From contig CM061133.1 of the NCBI GenBank assembly GCA_030789695.1, positions 97,917,128 through 97,981,127 on the forward strand: 64,000 nt of DNA, written 5' to 3'. The DNA is from Scilla litardierei. Lineage: Eukaryota > Streptophyta > Magnoliopsida > Asparagales > Asparagaceae. This document shows positions 35,341 to 47,503 of the stretch, in pieces. The translations under genes and the position numbers were made by a program. The notes below the pieces were generated by a model. The model was not told the origin of the DNA, did no database searches, and worked only from the letters and a program-made list of their open reading frames with translations. Position 1 is the stretch's first letter; every line of letters starts with the position of its first letter.

Positions 35341-36733
35341 CATACGGGTTCGCCCCGGTCAAACCGCCGCCCCGTCAAAACTATGAACGAGTCGTTGTCT
35401 TTTTCACGAATGGGTCTCCTACCATTACGGATATGGTAGGAATGCTTCGTGACGGAGAGAACGCAGCGGTTGTTCTTTTCACGTTAGGGTCTTCTGTCAT
35501 TACGGATATGGCAGGAACTCTCCGTGACGGGAAGAACCGACCGTTCATATCGTCAAACTCGCTCTCTTCATGGATGCTGAGTCTCTATTCATAGGGAATG
35601 GGTGCTCTCTTCATGTGGAACGCGTAGTTTACGAATTTTTTGAAGAGGGTTATTTTTTGGCACACGGCCATTGGAGGACACCTACTTCCTCGACGAACGG
35701 GTGCTTCACCGGAGAAGAAGGTGGTAGTTATTTCCATCGGGGAAGATGAAATTTGGTGCATGTGCACCATGGCCAAATGGGCTATGAAGGCCATGCATCC
35801 CCCCTCCCCATGTGGAGGGGGTTGGCTACGGCCAATAACCACCACGGCAACCCCCTCCGGCGGGGGTATGTGGCCAACCCATGAAAGGGGGAGACCGGCC
35901 ATGGCCAAAGGGCCATGGCCGGTCAAGGCCAATAAGCCATGGGAGAAGTTGCAGACCAAATTATTGGTCGACCAATTTGGGTGTTTTGGTCGACCAATTC
36001 GGCAAAAGGTCTTGGTCGATCTCGAACTTACCGACTAGCACATACGGGGTGTCAAAAGGCCTTGGTCAAACTCGAATGTGCCGACTAGCCCATACGGGGC
36101 TAACGACAGTCGTCTGCTCTTATTTTATAAACTTTTCGCTTGGGCTCTACTCCTTGAAGATTAGCCGTAATGCTCTACTTCATGCGAGATTAGCCATGTC
36201 ATTGTGCTCTACTCTACGGAGATTAGCCAATGTACTTGTAACATTGTGCTCTACTCTACGGAGATTAGCCAATGTATTTCAAATTTTTTTTGAAAAAGAT
36301 GTTTTCAAAAAGGTTATGTCCCGTCCTTAATCGGGATAGCGCAATTTAGAATTCCAAGTCCTACCACGATCCGGCCATGGTTATCTAACCCATGGGTGTG
36401 TAGAACAGGTCTCGTGGCTTGGCAATTGTTGCGCTAAAATTCTTTGCGCAAACTCTCACCTATTCCATTTTGAAAGATATGTTTTTCAAAAGTATTTTTT
36501 TCCGCTGCTGGTACCATACGGGTATTATTTCTGATTTCTTTTTACATGAGACAAGTAAGAGGGATAATTTGAAAGTTATTTCTAGATGGTAGTTGGGAAC
36601 GTAGTGAACTTCTCGATTCTAGAGTAACATTTCAACTTATCCAAGGAACTTATCAAGTGTTTAAAGAATCGAAACTTTATGCATAGAATTTTGATCGTGT
36701 TTTTCATTTTCTTTGCAGTTTTTTGATTCGAAT
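35341..36733 (+). other. Copia 5' leader, non-coding
   Basis: There is no supported ORF in about 1.4 kb. It contains local duplications: CATTACGGATATGG phrases near 35425 and 35498, TGGTCGACCAATT near 35965 and 35987, and GTGCTCTACTCTACGGAGATT near 36205 and 36247. Many copia elements have such leaders between primer-binding site and gag. Confidence 0.6.
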
Positions 36734-38632
36734 ATGTCTACCGCTTCTAAGAACATTGTCGCCGAGCTTAACAAAGGTGAGAAGCTCAACGACGACAATT
36801 ATAAACTATGGTCAATAAAAATCCAATATGTTTTGGAGGAGCAAGATGTGCTTGAAACACTCCAAAACATAATGGAAGAACCTGAGTTGGGCAATACGGC
36901 CCAACACAAGAGGGACCGAGAAGCTTATGAGACTTGGACTCGAAAGAACAAAATAGCACGTATTACGTTACTGTCCGCAATGGACAATGACATAATGCGT
37001 CTATTTCGGGAATTCGACCTAGCCAAAGACATATGGTCCGGGCTAGAAATAAAGTTTGGTGGAACTTCGGTAACCAAACTCCGCTCCTTAAATATTCAAT
37101 TTGACTCGTACAAAATGCGACGAGATCAATCTATGAAAAAGCATCTTCGCCACATGGCGAATCTCATAGCTGAATTGAAGGATGCGGGCCTTACGCTGTC
37201 TGACGAACAGCAGATCCAAGCAGTCATTCGTTCACTCCCAGATAGCTGGGATAACATGAAAATGCACCTCACTCATAATGAGTGCATTAAAACTTTAAGC
37301 GATGTATCCAAACACCTCGAACTCGAGGAAGAGCGGATTCAAGTCGCAAAACCTAGTGCCGAAGTGCACATGGCTGCTAGTTCCTCACATGGAGGAAAGA
37401 AGCGAAAGGATAAACGCTTAAGGTTTGTGAACGAACGAAAGCAAGAACCGGAAACCTCAAAGAAGACTAAGAACAAAAAGTGGCAAAAGAATGTGCACTC
37501 AAAGAAGAAAAACTTGAAGAAGATCAAGTGCTTTAAGTGCAACAAGTACGGTCACTTCGCCCGTACATGTACGGATGGAAGTGATAAGGTAACTTGTAGG
37601 ACTAGTTACATATGTGTTTCTAGTTCCATGTTTCTTACTGAATCTAACTATTTTTGGTTGATTGATTCAGGGGCCACGGACCACGTAGCGAAGGACAGAA
37701 GGTTCTTCGTAGAGTATCGAAGGATAACTCAAGGAACAAAGTGGATATACGTCGGCAACAACACTCGTGTTGAAGTCAAAGGCGTCGGAACATGCAAGCT
37801 AGTTCTCGACAACGGCCGGACTCTATTATTGCACGACGTCCTCTTTGCTCCAGATATTCGAAGGAATATCGTATCTGTGGTCATGTTAATGTCTTTAGGT
37901 TATGAATGGAGGTTCTATGAACAAAAGGTTGACCTTGTTTGTAATAGTTCTTTAATTGGGTCGGGTAATGTTTGTAATGGATTGATTGTTTTGAACACTA
38001 TGTATGATGATTCTTCTTCTATTAATGAAAGTTTCCATTTGACAAATGCTTCTAATTCTGAATCTGAGATCATTTGTTGGCATGCAAGACTTGGTCACAT
38101 TGGACCAACTAGAATGGATAGACTTCCCAAAAGTGGCTTGCTATCTAATGTTTCAAAAGTTGAAATGTCAACTTGCGAACATTGTCTTGTAGGGAAAACT
38201 TGTCGCAAGCCGTTTGGAACTGGCACAAGGGCCGAAGTTCCATTACAGCTTATCCATTCGGACATTTGCGGTCCAATGAATGTTAAGACAAGACGCGGGA
38301 AGTCCTATTTCATCACCTTCATTGATGACTTCACCCGTTTCGGTCACATTTATTTGATTTCCCACAAACATGAAGCTTTATCTTGCTTCAAAAACTATAT
38401 GAGTTTAGTGAAAAATCAACTAGATCGCAAGATAAAGGTCTTGCAAACCGATCGGGGTGGAGAATATCAATCAACGAGTTTTAAGGAACTCTGTGATGAA
38501 AAAGGCATAGTTCATCAAATAACTATGCCTTATACTCCGCAACAAAACGGTGTTGCGGAAAGAAGAAATAGGACATTGATGGAAATGGTCCGATCAATGA
38601 TGTCTCAGGCAAATTTGCCCATCACCTTTTAG
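36734..38632 (+). pseudogene. Copia gag, protease and integrase core
   Basis: I start at MSTASKNIVAELNKG, seven codons inside the longest frame, because it matches copia gag starts. The gag domain has LNDDNYKLWSIKIQYVLEE and DEQQIQAVIRSLPDSW. A CCHC knuckle (CFKCNKYGHFARTC) lies near 37529. The protease active site is WLIDSGATDHVAKD near 37660. The integrase has its zinc region (HARLGHIGP ... CEHCLVGKT), the catalytic FIDDFTRFGHIY and TDRGGEYQSTSF, and PQQNGVAERRNRTLMEM with the third acidic residue. A TAG at 38630-38632 interrupts a frame that continues in phase at 38633. Confidence 0.94.
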
Positions 38633-40805
38633 GGTGATGCATTATTGACGGCAGCATTCATCTTAAACCGTGTACCCTCGAAGTCGGTAAGTTCTACTCC
38701 TTATGAGTTGTGGAACAATAGAACTCCAGACTTAAGCATTCTAAAACCTTGGGGTTGTGCCTCTTACGCACATTTATCCTCTCACAAATATGGCAAACTT
38801 GGGCCACGTGGGAGGAAGTGTATCTTCATCCGATACGCTGAAAACTCCAAAGGATATGTTTTCGTCGGTCAAGAGGACAATGGGGGTCTAATAGAATTCG
38901 AATCGAGGAATGTTGTCTTCTTGGAAAACGAGTTTCCAAGACAGGGTGAGATAAGTCAAGACTTATCCTTGTTTGAGACTTGGGATCAAGAAGGATCGGA
39001 ATGTTCGAGTGGGAGAATCCTTGGTGAAGAAGAAAATATGTTTCAAACTTCACCAATGGATGATACGAACGATACCAATCCTATTTCGAGTGGGAGTGAT
39101 GTTATTCCAAGTGGGAGTGATGTCATTCCAAGTGGGAGTGATCAAAATCAAGCAAGACGTAGTTATCGAACGAGGCTAACACCTCTGAGATTTGAGGATG
39201 AATTTCCTCAAACATTCATGACATTACTACAAGATGATGACGAACCTGCAAATTTCAAACAGGCCGTCACATGCCCTGCTAAAGATAAATGGATAGCGGC
39301 GATGGAAGAAGAACTTCAATCCATGAAAACAAACCAAGTCTGGGACTTGGTTGATTTACCTAAGGGACGTAAGAGCCATTGGGAACAAGTGGGTTCTCAA
39401 AATCAAGCATAAGGCTGATGGCTCCATCGAGAAATATAAAGCTCGCCTTGTTGCGAAAGGTTACACGCAACAGGAAGGAATAGACTACGAAGAGACTTTC
39501 TCTCCTGTCGTGCGTTTTACCTCCATTCGCTTAATTCTGGCAATGGTGGCTTGTTTGGACCTCGAGTTACATCAGATGGATGTAAAGACTGCTTTTCTTA
39601 ACGGAGAACTAGATGAGGAGATCAACATGGAACAACCAAACGGGTTCGTACAAGAAGAAAACAAACATAAGGTTTGTAAACTTCGTAAATCCATATATGG
39701 TCTTAAACAATCCTCAAGGCAGTGGTATATGCGCTTTCAAGAAGTCGTTTTGTCGTATGGTTTCTCCATGCTCGACGAAGACAACTGCGTATACATTAAG
39801 AGGATTAAGAACAAGTATGTAATTATGTCTCTTTATGTAGATGACATACTTATAGCCGGAAATGATAAGCGTCTTATCATGGATATCAAAGCTTGGCTTT
39901 CATCCGTCTTTGAAATGAAAGACATGGGTGAAGCTGCATATATCCTTGGGGTTAAGATCTCAAGGAATCGTTCCAAGAAACTTCTTTCTCTCTCTCAAGA
40001 GACATATATAAAGAAAGTTTTAGAACGGTTTAATATGCAGGACTGCAAGTAAATTGATACTCCAATAAGCAAAGGCGAGGGTCTATGTTTGGAGATGTGT
40101 CCCAAAGATCCAAAAGAAAAGAAAGCTATGGAAAAGGTTCCATACTCCAGTGCTGTCGAGAGTCTGATGTACGCCATGATGTGTACCAGACCGGACATTT
40201 GCTATGCTGTTGGTATGGTAAGCCGTTACCAATCCAACCCAGGACAGGCACACTGGAAAGCGGTGAAGAGGATATTAAGGTACCTCAAAGGGACTGCGGA
40301 CTATGCATTGTGCTATCAAGGCAATACCTTGAGACTCGAAGGCTATACCGATGCTGATTGGGCAGGTGATCTCGACGAGCGAAGATCTACCTCAGGCTTT
40401 GTTTTCTTGCTCGGGAATGGTGCAATATCCTGGAGCAGCAAGAAGCAAACCTGCATCGCTCTATCAACCATGGAAGCCGAATTCGTAGCATTCAGCATGG
40501 CGGTCCAAGAAGCTGTTTGGCTTAGGAAATTCTTAGACATGCTGACGAATGCCACTGACTCGAGCACTGTTCCTATATACAGTGATAGTCAAGCCTCGAT
40601 TGCCTATGTCAAAGATCCTAAATTTCATTGTAAGACCAAACACATTGATATTCGATTCAAGTTTGCAAAGGACTATGACAAACGGAAGGAAGTAGACATA
40701 TGATACATATCCACACATGAGATGATAGCGGATCCCCTTACTAAGGCGATCCCCAGAGATGTGTTCTACAAATACTTATCATCTATGGGAATGCGTAGGT
40801 GCTGA
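38633..40805 (+). pseudogene. Copia integrase tail, reverse transcriptase and RNase H
   Basis: The integrase C-terminus (AAFILNRVPSKSVSS, PYELWNNRTPDLS) runs into a linker with a thrice-repeated GSDVIPS-type unit (39090-39145). The frame shifts by one base near 39372, between LVDLPKGRK and [11 protein letters not shown]. Reverse transcriptase then reads [30 protein letters not shown] and the catalytic [11 protein letters not shown] near 39834. Stops lie at 40050 (TAA) and 40701 (TGA), both in the continuing frame. RNase H has YTDADWAGDLDERRSTSGF and ALSTMEAEF. The frame ends at 40803-40805 after MIADPLTKAIPRDVF. Confidence 0.93.
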
Positions 40806-41860
40806 GCTGTATCATGTAATATTTCCCATGTCTATAGAAGATCAAAGTTTAATAAAAGGAAGAAGTTCTTTTATATATTGCTTACAAGTTTCTCACAAAT
40901 GATTTTATACATTTGTGTTTAAGTCTCAGCTATTTTATTGTGTGTATGTCGGACAGATTAAGGTTGGCTCTCTCACATGAGCAACCGCCTTATCTTATCA
41001 GATGGATAAGATAGAGATGAGACTAGTTTAAAGTCAAAATCATTAGACAAATGATTTAGAGTCGTGACTTAAACAAGATAGTCGAATGAAAGATCTGCAT
41101 CATATGGATGCTTACAAAAGATCTGAGATCTGTATCACAAGGATATTTAAAAGAGATCTCATAGGATTTTTTAAATCCTATCTGTCTTATGCAGGATGAG
41201 AGTCCGGGAATATTTCATGGGTAGTAAGGGGACTCAAAAGATAGGCACTGTGGTGTCTGATCTTTCATCTGTACAACATCATTAAGACATACTCTCCCTG
41301 GGAAAGGAGTGATGTTGTAATACGTGTTCATACCACGTATGCATTTCGACCACTGAGTTAGTAGCAATAGTGTTTGCTATTATGTGAGACTCAAAGGCCA
41401 TACGGGTCTTAACTCTTACCCTCAAGGACTCCAATTGGTTCCTTTAGATTTGACGAGATGATCGCTATCTTAGCGTGTTGCTAATGGGCTATGATAATTC
41501 GGCTCGGCGGGACACGTTAGAAAAGCGAATCAAGTCAAGATCAGAAGGTTCGCAAGAAGAGGAAGATTGATTTCATATTCGCATTTGGACTTTAATGATT
41601 CAAAGCTGGCCAGCCAATTGTAATCCAGATGGGATTCAATTGTTGAATATAAAGTATAAGAAATGTGAAGAAATAATCTAGGGTAAAGCATGCGTTGAAC
41701 TACTCAACTTTGCACCTTCGAGGTCGTTGTGTATCTCTAACAAGTGCACAACAACAGACTCTACGCGCATGACGGTCGCAAGGTCTATTTCTCAGTATGA
41801 TAGATGAAAGAACTAAGAGAAAGACGTTCTCTTACAATCCCCTCAAGGGTGAGTGGGAGA
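40806..41860 (+). other. Copia 3' non-coding region and polypurine tract
   Basis: About 1 kb has no supported ORF. The last 14 bases (41847-41860, GGGTGAGTGGGAGA) are the polypurine tract, directly before TGTTGG of the 3' LTR. Confidence 0.72.
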
Positions 41861-42466
41861 TGTTGGATATGGATGACGTTTGTACACCCTTGTAGGGGAT
41901 GTACGAGGGAACACGGACCTCGAACGTCGCACACACAAAGTCGTTTACAAAGGGAATCTGTTCCCTTGCGGAGAGGATCTCTAGATTAATGGGAAAGTCG
42001 CATTATATGTGCATAAGTGCATGCGACATATGGCTAATAAAGGGGTAATATCTTAAGCTTATGTTGTACCATGCATATGGTACAACTTAAGCTTATAATG
42101 TGCCATGTATGATGGTACACCTTAGTTAAATTGTTCCAAAGGAACAATTACTCCTAAAATAACTACCTTGGGGGCTATAAATATGACCCAAGGGTTAGCC
42201 ATTTCCTTACACTTTTGCATGGTATTCATGCCTTGCATTTCATTCTAGCGAAGCTCTGCCGAAATCCTTTCTCTCTCTTTATCCAAGTTCTTAATCTAAA
42301 AGTAGAGATTTAGATTGTGGATTTAGTAGCCTTACTCCGTTCGTGAGAAGACTCGATCCGTCGTGGGGAATCCAAAGGCGAAGTTCCGAGACTACCGTGC
42401 CGCATACGCAAGCGTAAGTCTTAACTTCATTTATCGATCCTAACTCTGTTTTGGCAGGATCCTACA
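41861..42466 (+). repeat. 3' LTR of the copia element (606 bp)
   Basis: It is the same length as the 5' LTR and ends CCTACA, followed by the duplicated target GAAAC at 42467-42471. O's LTR resumes there. Confidence 0.95.
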
Positions 42467-43829
42467 GAAACCCCTTCGTGGGTTCTCTCTAATGCGTCCA
42501 TAGGACTAGGAAATCGATAGAAATTAGGAATCTATCGGTTACGCGGGGTGTTTTATTGTCATCGGCAAGAAAAAGACCGCCTTTGACCGTTAGGCCAAGG
42601 GGGAATAAACTTGGCGGTTGACTCCCTAGCCATAGCTCACGCCCTTAGCGTAGACATCGAATCCTAGCGCGCGGGAGCGACATGATGAGATGTTGGGAGT
42701 TATCGTTGCGAGCTTAGTGCTCCCGGAGTCGGTCAGTATTAATGGATATGGGAATGCCCACTAACCGAACCCGGGTAGTCCAGCGTATCATCCTGGGCAT
42801 CGACCGGAATATCGGGCCCATAGGACGCTGGTATCACTCTTAGAGGCAACGTCTCACCATTAGACCCTAATTCCGATCGTTATCCCATCCGCCGGTCGTA
42901 TTAGCGAGAATCACATGACAGGGTGGAAACCGAAGTCCCGGGTTTCCCTTTATATTGTTTATCCCCTGCATTCTATTTCTGTGACAACCCATCTACCGAT
43001 TCGGGCTATGTCACGCCCCGCTTCCCAAAAATGTGGAGGCGAGACGGGAGAAGGTCCGCACAGACTTGAAGCTGTGAAGCTCCAAGTCTGATAAGCGTAT
43101 AACAATCACTTATAGTGGCAAGTCCTTGCAAAGCGGAACGAAACAACAATGATAATAAGGAATTGAGACGACATTTTATTGAATCTCCAAATGTCCATAA
43201 ACAAATTACAATATCGCAGAAAAGCCACCAGGCTAAAAGAAAAAAGGATCTAAGGCCCAAACATGGCCAACAAGGAATAACATACATATAAGGGTGCCAC
43301 GCACCAACGGCTAACAGCAAACCTAACAAAGAAGTGAACACGAGCGGTCTTCAAGACAGGCCCCTGGTGTCCACTCACCACCCCAGCAAGCAACATCATC
43401 AGCAACACCATATTCCCTGCAACAAAACTCTGGCTCTGGGTCTAACATGTGTCACCCAAAAGAGAGAGGGGCACATGTCAGCAAGTCTGGAAAGACTTGT
43501 GCAAGGAAACTGAAAGTGAACTAGCAACCTAGCAGTTATAGTATGCATGACATGGCAGTTATAACATGAGTGCACAATTTAAATCATGGCAAGACAATTT
43601 GTACAAGGGAACAATTTATCGGGACAAGACAAGAGTAGCCAAGCTACTGTCAATTCAATCAATTCACATTTTGTAGGTGTTTACGCCATTCGCTGAATGG
43701 CATAGCATTTCAGACCGATCGGCACTAAACACTACCCAATATTCACACGATATGGAGCCTGGGGTCCCTGCACATTGAGCTCATCTAGTGAGCCTAGGGT
43801 TGCCCCGCACATTGAGCTCGCATTCTTAG

Positions 43830-43997
43830 TTCACAATTCAATGTATCGAGCGTTGGGGTTAGCAACTCATTATGCTCGCTTCTGGTCACGAGCCAGGAAC
43901 ACAAGTAGTGTCGTTCACAATTCAGTATATCGAGCGTTGGGGTTAGCAACTCATTATGCTCGCTTCTGGTCACGAGCCAGGAACACAAGTATGGCGT
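43830..43997. repeat. 84-bp tandem duplication inside the solo LTR
   Basis: Two copies of a unit containing TATCGAGCGTTGGGGTTAGC and GGTCACGAGCCAGGAACAC lie head to tail with period 84 (43830-43913, 43914-43997). A third partial, diverged version follows near 44010-44085. Any ORF here comes from the duplication. Confidence 0.85.
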
Positions 43998-44321
43998 AGG
44001 GAACACCTAGCCGGAACACGCAATTCGGGCATTGGCTATCAACCAACACATGGCCCGCTTCTGGAACACGAGCCAGGAACACAACATTGTAGCGAAGCTA
44101 CGCAATCACAGCAATATCTAAAGAATGCGAGGTCATGACAATTTATTTGCGTACAGTTAATTAAATTAAACGTGACAGGCGAAATGCAATGACATGAACA
44201 TATTCGCGTACCGCTAATGGAAAGTAAACATGACAGGCAAAGATGCAGTGATGATATGAACAGATAATTGCGTACCGTTAATTGAATTTAAACGTGACAT
44301 ACAAGCATGATGAGGGTGACG

Positions 44322-44383
44322 GATCTAGCTTCGTTGTCAAGCTAGATCAAATGCGTCTAGGCAGCTATCCTTTCACTGCCTAG
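44322..44383 (-). other. Hairpin cluster in the solo LTR
   Basis: GATCTAGCTT at 44322-44331 and AAGCTAGATC at 44339-44348 pair perfectly around CGTTGTC. CTAGGCA at 44357-44363 pairs with TGCCTAG at 44377-44383. In copies A and C the second stem is CTAGGCG/CGCCTAG, so a G-C pair is replaced by A-T here. Confidence 0.7.
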
Positions 44384-44888
44384 TCTCTTTTACGCTAAAG
44401 CAAGGTAAATGGCCTAAAACATGGCCTAGATCAAGAGATGCAAGTTTCACTTGCCTAGCACCGGGGATGACGACTACTTCGTCACACGGACGCCAATCTA
44501 CGGGGAAATCGCTGTTTTGGGGGAACAATCATCAAACAACATGAAATTTATATTAGGGTTCCATAAAAATATGAATAAGTTATAAAAACAACGGTAGAAC
44601 GATTTCTTACCGAGAGGAGACGGAAGGAATACTCCGGGGAACCCTAGGACCAGATCTGGAGAAGATTGGAGAAGTTTGGGGAAACTAGGGTTTAGGGGGA
44701 TTTTGGGGATTTAATGGGTTTTTGGTGAGATTTTGGGGAAGATGAGAGGTAGATAGAGTGAATGGATGGATTGGATGATGGATTTAGGGCTTGGAATGAA
44801 GGATTGAAGCTTGGAGGGAGATGGGGGCTCAATGGGGGAGAAACTAGGGCTTAGGGTCGTGTTGGAGAAGATGAAGTCGTTTGGGAGG

Positions 44889-45245
44889 GGTATAAATAGG
44901 ATGGGTTGGCGGCTGCCCAGAAATTAGGGTTTTAACACTGGTTAGTCGGTCAAAGAGCAACCACTGACCGACTAGTTTGGCAACTAGTCGGTCGGTCGAC
45001 CAACGCTGACCGACTAAGTGCAAACAGTAACTCCTGAACGAAAATAGGATTTAGAGTTAGTCGGTCCATGAACAAATACTGACCGACTAGTTTTGAATCT
45101 AGTCGGTCGATGAACGTTCTTAGACCGACTAAGAGTAAACAGTAACTCCTGAATTATTGATTGAATGAACTAGTCGGTTCCAGTTGATTTCCTGACCGAC
45201 TAAATTGGAATCTAGTCGGTCGGTCGATCTTCTTGAACCAACTAA
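44889..45245 (-). promoter_or_regulatory. Alternating TAGTCGGTC/GACCGACTA array and TATA-like box
   Basis: About twelve nonamers alternate in orientation between 44942 and 45245, arranged as inverted pairs spaced about 20-25 bp. One pair abuts as GTCGGTCGGTCGACC near 44990. On the minus strand the array is followed by CCTATTTATACCCC (plus 44885-44898). The array-then-TATA layout matches O and N, but the motif is different. Confidence 0.55.
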
Positions 45246-45725
45246 CGTGCACGAAAATTGCCGATTAGAAGTGCGAAGCTTCGGGAAGATTTCTATGGCT
45301 TCTAGGATCGATTTATACTCTAAGATATGATCGATATGAAGCTCTTCACGAGTGACTTACTCCGAGTTCAATGATTCTAAGGAAGAAGCTAGAAGATCGC
45401 ATGAAAAGGAAGGAAAACGAAAGCTAGGAAATCTCAACGAGATGAATGAAAGCGAGAACAATAGAAATGGAAACCACACAAGGAGAGAACCCACCATCGC
45501 AAGCAAAACACACTGATAATCCAATCATACAAAAACCAGTCGTTACAGGCTAGCTCACCCATAGGGTGAATTTGGTCCTTTCTGACACAAGCACAACCAC
45601 GCCTCCCTGAGTTCGACCCCCAAGCCACACTACAACGCTGTGCGTTTGCGGTTACAAATATTTGAATCTCGCGCCCCCAATATCCAATTGCACCCATTTG
45701 CATGCCACAAACATAGGGGACGTCA

Positions 45726-45864
45726 GTTACCAAATGCGTAACGAAACAAGATCGAAAAGAACGAGTTCAAATAAGGCGAAGATAAGGAGATAGCTGGTTG
45801 GGTGGGACAAAATATTGCTTTAAATAATTAAATAGACGAAATGGGGACACGTGTAAAATATGAT

Positions 45865-45921
<57 letters not shown>

Positions 45922-46303
45922 ATGCTAGTATGAGATGGTGAGCTCAAATCCGTATCGTGAGCTAGCACAATCGGCAACACCAATTAACGATCGGCACCGT
46001 TCATCTTCAAGAGCATGTCGATAGATCTATACCCTAAAAAAATTAGAGATTATAAACCCCAAAATCCTATGGATCAACCCGTTCCAATTTTGTTACATTT
46101 ACAGGCAGCTTATAAACCGTTCATCTTGCAAACACTTGATGGATCTGATAGAAATGTACAAATGACACAAAAAATTATACATAAAGATCACTTGATAGAT
46201 AGAAGAAGATGGACGGTTCCGATTGATGATTTGGCAAATAGTTTTGGCTAGTTCGAGATATGAATATCTCATCTCACCATCTCACCATCTCATATTAGCA
46301 TCT

Positions 46304-46369
<66 letters not shown>

Positions 46370-47503
46370 TTATAAATATATGTAGAAATAGCGAGCAGGC
46401 TGTAAAATTTGAAGACATGGAAAAAGTTTTAGGTGAAGAGAATAATGAGTAAGGCGAGGTAGTGATTGGTTTGCAAATGAAAATAGGTTTATACAGATAT
46501 TTTTGAATTATGAGCACGATGAACATGGAACTGATATATAAAAATTGAAGTTCTATTTAGCTTAGAAAAATATTCTAAAAGTATGTACGGTAAGTGGTTA
46601 AAATAAATTTCGTAGTTTAGAAAAAGGATGATATATTGAATTATCAAAATGGTAGCAAGGTTTTAAAACTGAAATACGAAAGATACCGATTAGAAAATGG
46701 TTAAGAGATAGTAACTAAAAATTACGACCAAGAAGGTTTCAAAATCCAAGAAAGAATTTTAACTTATCCGAAAAGCAAGAAATTTAATTATACAATAAGG
46801 GGGTTCTCAAAGAAGTCAAACTGAGCGAAGAATTTAATAAGGAAAAATCAAGATTTGCAACAGCGAAGATTCGAAAAATTAACGATAATCGTCATGAGGC
46901 GATCACGTGAATCGAGGGCAAAGAATATGATCGCACGATGAATACGCCTAGGATATGATTCAAGAAAATATGATCGCACGATGAATACGCCTAGGATATG
47001 ATTCAAGAAAGCTACGATGGAATTCTACGGTCGATAACACAGAAGTGTAGTGATCATGAAAATGATAGAAATTATGGGTTCTAATTATCGGGCCGACTAA
47101 AGATTAGGAGAGCTTAGCACTAAGACTTTCTAATGAACTATACTGTAATAGGAATCTCAGGGAAGTGTCCTTAGGGGATTAAGATTACGTTCTGCTGGGC
47201 CCGAAATTGATGGACTCAACGAACGACTAAAGGAAAGCTCTAGAAATCTAATATAGTCAGGGCTGGGTGAGAGTCTACTAAAGTAACCTAAGACGAGTAC
47301 AACTAAATCTTAACGAAAGCGCCTGACTATCAAACCTAGACGTCTATCTAAGTATTCCTACCATCTAAGACAAGGAAAACCTTCAGTTTAGACTCATTTC
47401 ATGACTTGAATGTTCCGAATATTTAGATGGATGTTGTTATCATTATTGTTGTTCCGATATTTTGCAGATGTAAAGAGGACCTGCTTGGGCCACCACTAAA
47501 ACC
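45726..47503 (-). repeat. Internal region of TGTCACGC family, unit C, right part
   Basis: It continues 10967-11517 across element O. It aligns with 6936-8066 of unit A, including GAATACGCCTAGGATATGATTC and the final GGCCACCACTAAAACC before the LTR. A 43-bp tandem duplication lies at about 46924-47009. It is interrupted by a MITE-like insertion with TA runs. There are no genes. Confidence 0.68.
45915..46310. mobile_element. MITE-like element in TA microsatellites
   Basis: Imperfect terminal inverted repeats match at 20 of 21 positions (ATGCTAGTATGAGATGGTGAG at 45922-45942, and its inverse with ATGCTAATATGAG at about 46280-46300). The element is about 395 bp and non-coding. It is bounded by (TA)n runs at 45868-45918 and 46307-46366, and unit A lacks it at the equivalent place. 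TA repeats hide the exact ends and target duplication, so no superfamily is assigned. Confidence 0.55.

Larger units (their letters stand above)
34722..42466 (+). mobile_element. Ty1/copia retrotransposon inserted in O's 3' LTR
   Basis: The element is 7,745 bp with two 606-bp LTRs (TGTTGGATATGG ... CCTACA) and a GAAAC duplication at 34717-34721 and 42467-42471. An initiator-methionine tRNA primer-binding site follows the 5' LTR and a purine-rich tract precedes the 3' LTR. Coding order is gag, protease, integrase, reverse transcriptase, RNase H, which defines copia. I count roughly 15 mismatches between the LTRs by eye (2-3%), so it is fairly young, yet the polyprotein has three stops and one frameshift. 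I do not assign a copia sublineage. Confidence 0.95.
43009..45547 (-). mobile_element. Solo LTR of the TGTCACGC family (2,539 bp)
   Basis: It runs TGTCACGCCCC ... GTCGTTACA on the plus strand, with the 5-bp duplication GGCTA at 43004-43008 and 45548-45552. The same O sequence at 13008-13022 is uninterrupted and has GGCTA once, so the insertion boundaries are exact. It contains no internal domain, as left by recombination between two LTRs. The left 1.4 kb matches LTR copies at 8067 and 47504. I infer minus orientation because AATAAA is conserved on that strand near 43175 and the array-then-TATA order also reads that way, but no coding region confirms it. Confidence 0.85.
11518..45725 (+). mobile_element. 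Athila-like Ty3/gypsy element 'O', with three nested insertions
   Basis: Both LTRs begin TGACGTGC and end GGACGTCA, giving the inverted termini TGACGT/ACGTCA. The element is flanked by a 5-bp duplication, GTTAC, at 11513-11517 and 45726-45730. It has an Athila-type primer-binding site, gag, an aspartic protease, a post-pol ORF of the kind found in Athila elements, and a polypurine tract. Reverse transcriptase, RNase H and integrase are absent. Removing N (13509-26594), the copia element (34722-42466), the solo LTR (43009-45547) and their duplications leaves about 10.8 kb. Its LTRs are visibly more diverged than those of N or the copia element, in line with the nesting order. Confidence 0.9.
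33780..45725 (+). repeat. 3' LTR of element O, in three pieces
   Basis: The pieces are 33780-34721, 42467-43008 and 45548-45725. Excluding duplicated target sites they sum to about 1,652 bp, against 1,671 bp for the 5' LTR. The first break is the copia element (GAAAC duplicated) and the second is the solo LTR (GGCTA duplicated). The palindrome array and TATA box (CTATATATAG near 34469) are kept in the first piece. Confidence 0.9.

Noticed and set aside
46015..46251. 78-aa ORF inside the MITE-like element
   Set aside because: The size is expected by chance in AT-rich sequence, with no domain and no support from codon pattern.
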